Positions 14,035 to 15,294 of a stretch of 15,294 nucleotides of DNA are shown piece by piece. The first letter of the stretch is position 1; every line of letters starts with the position of its first letter. Position numbers and translations under genes: made by a program. The DNA lies in NCBI GenBank assembly GCA_964467615.1, contig CAYXRK010000113.1, forward strand, positions 1 to 15,294. Reading direction: 5' to 3'. Below the pieces are notes generated by a model. The model was given only the letters and a program-made list of their open reading frames with translations, did not search any database and was not told the DNA's origin. Source of the stretch: CAYXRK01 sp964467615. GTDB taxonomy: Bacteria > Hydrogenedentota > Hydrogenedentia > Hydrogenedentales > GCA-2746185.

Positions 14035-14041
14035 CCCTCCC
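14035..14041 (-). promoter_or_regulatory. Ribosome binding site deciding the GTG start of the Asp-box protein
   Basis: Minus strand GGGAGGG at 14041-14035, 7 nt before GTG 14027. A weak promoter-like pair lies just upstream: TTGCCG (14078-14073), an 18-bp spacer and TATTCT (14054-14049). Confidence 0.5.
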
Positions 14042-14081
14042 GCCACGCAGAATAGTGTAATTCCCGACAATTCGGCAAGCT

Positions 14082-14110
14082 GAAAACCTAGTCCGCGAAA
14101 CCGGCGCGGA
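14082..14110 (-). terminator. Rho-independent-like terminator after the enolase-superfamily gene
   Basis: On the minus strand TCCGCG (14110-14105) and CGCGGA (14097-14092) form a 6-bp GC-rich stem with a 7-nt loop. CTAGG and a TTTTC tract (about 14086-14082) follow. It lies 24 bp past the enzyme's stop codon and upstream of the next gene's start, which argues that the two minus-strand genes are transcribed separately. Confidence 0.45.
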
Positions 14111-14133
14111 TTCACCGGCTTGAGCGTACCGCG

Positions 14134-15264
14134 CTATGCCGCCCGAAGTGTTTCCTTCCGCACGGTGACGGATTCGATTCGGTCGAGGTCGACGGTGACG
14201 CCGATGCCGGGTCCGTCGAGGGGGACTTTGACGAAGCCCTGGGCGTCCATGGTCCATTCGGGCGTGACGATGTCTCGTTTCCAATAGCGCGCGGAGGGGG
14301 AGACGTCGCCGGGGAGGGTGAAGTTGGGGAGGGAGGCGAGGGCGACGTTGTGCGCGCGGCCGATGCCGGATTCGAGCATGCCGCCGCACCAAACGGGGAT
14401 GCCGTGCTCTTGGCACAGGTCGTGAATTGCCTTGGATTGCGTGAAGCCGCCGACGCGGCCAGGCTTAATGTTGATGATCTTCCCGGCCTTGAGCTCGATC
14501 ATGTCGAGTGCGCGGTCGGCGTTGGTGATGGATTCGTCGAGACAGATGGGAGTGCGGAGTTGCTTCTGCAGGATCGCGTGTTGGCGGACATCGTCCCACG
14601 CGAGAGGTTGTTCGATCATGAGGAGGTTGAACTGGTCGAGGACCTTGAGGTGCTCGGCGTCGTCGAGGGTGTAGGCGTTGTTGGCGTCGACCATGATGTG
14701 CGCGCCCGTGCCGCCGAGTTCGGCGAAGACGGCGCGGACGAATTGGATGTCATTTCCGGGAGAGATTTTGACTTTGATTTTTTGATAGCCCTCGTTTGCG
14801 GCGGCTTTGGCCTTCTTCACCAACGCTTCGGGGGATTCCTGGATGCCGATCGAGATACCGGTACCGATTTTGTCGCGCGTGCCGCCGAGCATGCGCGCTA
14901 GCGGGACGCCTTCGATCTTGGCGGCGAGGTCCCACATGGCCATCTCGAAGGCAGCCTTGGCCATGTTGTGGCCACGGAAGTTTCGTTCGAGAAACGGGTG
15001 GACCTCGCGTGGATCGCGGAACTCGCGCGAGAGAATGCGCGGCGCGACCCAATCGCGCATGGTGATCCAGGCAGAGTCGATATATTCGGGAAGGTAGTTG
15101 GGTGCCACGCCGGCGACGCATTCGCCCCATGCGGAAATGCCGACTTCGTTGATCAGTTCGACGAGGGCGATGCGGCGCTCGTTCTCGACGCCGGAAGAAA
15201 TCCTAAACGGCTGGACGAGGGGAAGTTGAATTTCGCGGAGGATGACTTGGGTGACTTTGAGCAT
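14134..15264 (-). CDS. o-Succinylbenzoate synthase / N-succinylamino acid racemase (enolase superfamily)
   Basis: A 376-aa complete member of the muconate-lactonizing subgroup of the enolase superfamily. The N-terminal capping domain starts KVTQVILREIQLPLVQPFRISSG and contains WGECVAG. The barrel carries the expected catalytic set: K164-V-K166 (general acid/base), metal ligands D193 (MVDANNAY), E218 (MIEQPL) and D243 (CLDESI), the second catalytic lysine K267 (INIKPGRVGG), and the GGMLESGIGR loop at 294-303 typical of the OSBS/NSAR family. It either dehydrates SHCHC to o-succinylbenzoate in menaquinone synthesis (menC) or racemises N-succinylamino acids; sequence alone does not separate these, and no other men gene is in the window. 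ATG 15264 fits the family N-terminus, but the 30 bp upstream are a 7-bp tandem repeat with no Shine-Dalgarno. Confidence 0.9.
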   Translation of the reverse strand: MLKVTQVILREIQLPLVQPFRISSGVENERRIALVELINEVGISAWGECVAGVAPNYLPEYIDSAWITMRDWVAPRILSREFRDPREVHPFLERNFRGHNMAKAAFEMAMWDLAAKIEGVPLARMLGGTRDKIGTGISIGIQESPEALVKKAKAAANEGYQKIKVKISPGNDIQFVRAVFAELGGTGAHIMVDANNAYTLDDAEHLKVLDQFNLLMIEQPLAWDDVRQHAILQKQLRTPICLDESITNADRALDMIELKAGKIINIKPGRVGGFTQSKAIHDLCQEHGIPVWCGGMLESGIGRAHNVALASLPNFTLPGDVSPSARYWKRDIVTPEWTMDAQGFVKVPLDGPGIGVTVDLDRIESVTVRKETLRAA

Positions 15265-15294
15265 GGTATCGGGTATCGGGTATCGGGTATCGGG
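15265..15294. repeat. Heptanucleotide tandem repeat at the right edge
   Basis: GGTATCG is repeated four times without a mismatch plus GG, starting at the base next to the enzyme's start codon and running to the last base of the window, so its real length is unknown. It occupies the place where a leader and ribosome binding site would be expected. Confidence 0.9.

Noticed and set aside
14350..14901. 183-aa plus-strand ORF opposite the enolase-superfamily gene
   Set aside because: Antisense shadow of a gene with all catalytic residues intact; no start signals.

Overview
This is a GC-rich bacterial chromosomal window, probably from a Gram-negative, deep-branching environmental lineage. The best guess is Candidatus Hydrogenedentota or another relative of the Planctomycetota group. 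That guess rests on an outer-membrane porin-like gene, a lipoprotein, a DUF1573 protein, a long-form SHMT, and a Gly-Glu repeat linker followed by Cys and a hydrophobic tail at the end of a surface protein. No rRNA or tRNA gene, phage gene, transposase or CRISPR array is visible.

Left part (1-5108): a divergent, edge-truncated gene for a small Cys-rich secreted peptide (minus strand) faces a tight four-gene plus-strand operon. The operon encodes an ECF sigma factor, a family-1 sugar-type solute-binding protein, a TPR lipoprotein starting at TTG, and a DUF1573 protein. Everything after the sigma factor is predicted to be exported, and no permease or ATPase accompanies the binding protein. This reads as an envelope or surveillance operon of unknown function.

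Middle (5141-7967, minus strand): glyA (serine hydroxymethyltransferase, long form) is followed by dnaJ (type I, complete). Between them lies a 65-nt, three-segment inverted repeat that would form a long hairpin in the dnaJ leader RNA.

Metal-uptake operon (8176-11591, plus strand): a strong sigma70-type promoter placed almost on top of the first start codon drives a small His/Cys membrane or secreted protein. An outer-membrane porin-like protein with a coiled-coil N-terminus, a ZnuA-like zinc-binding protein with three conserved His, and an ABC-3 family permease follow. The ATPase gene expected in such a set is absent.

Right part (11619-15294, minus strand): an 802-aa exported protein carries seven nearly identical 62-aa Asp-box repeats (a likely seven-bladed beta-propeller), three carboxypeptidase-regulatory-like Ig domains, a (GE)n linker and a C-terminal Cys plus hydrophobic tail. 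Upstream of it, and read in the same direction, is an enolase-superfamily enzyme of the o-succinylbenzoate synthase/N-succinylamino acid racemase group. Its start codon abuts a perfect 7-bp tandem repeat that runs off the end of the window.
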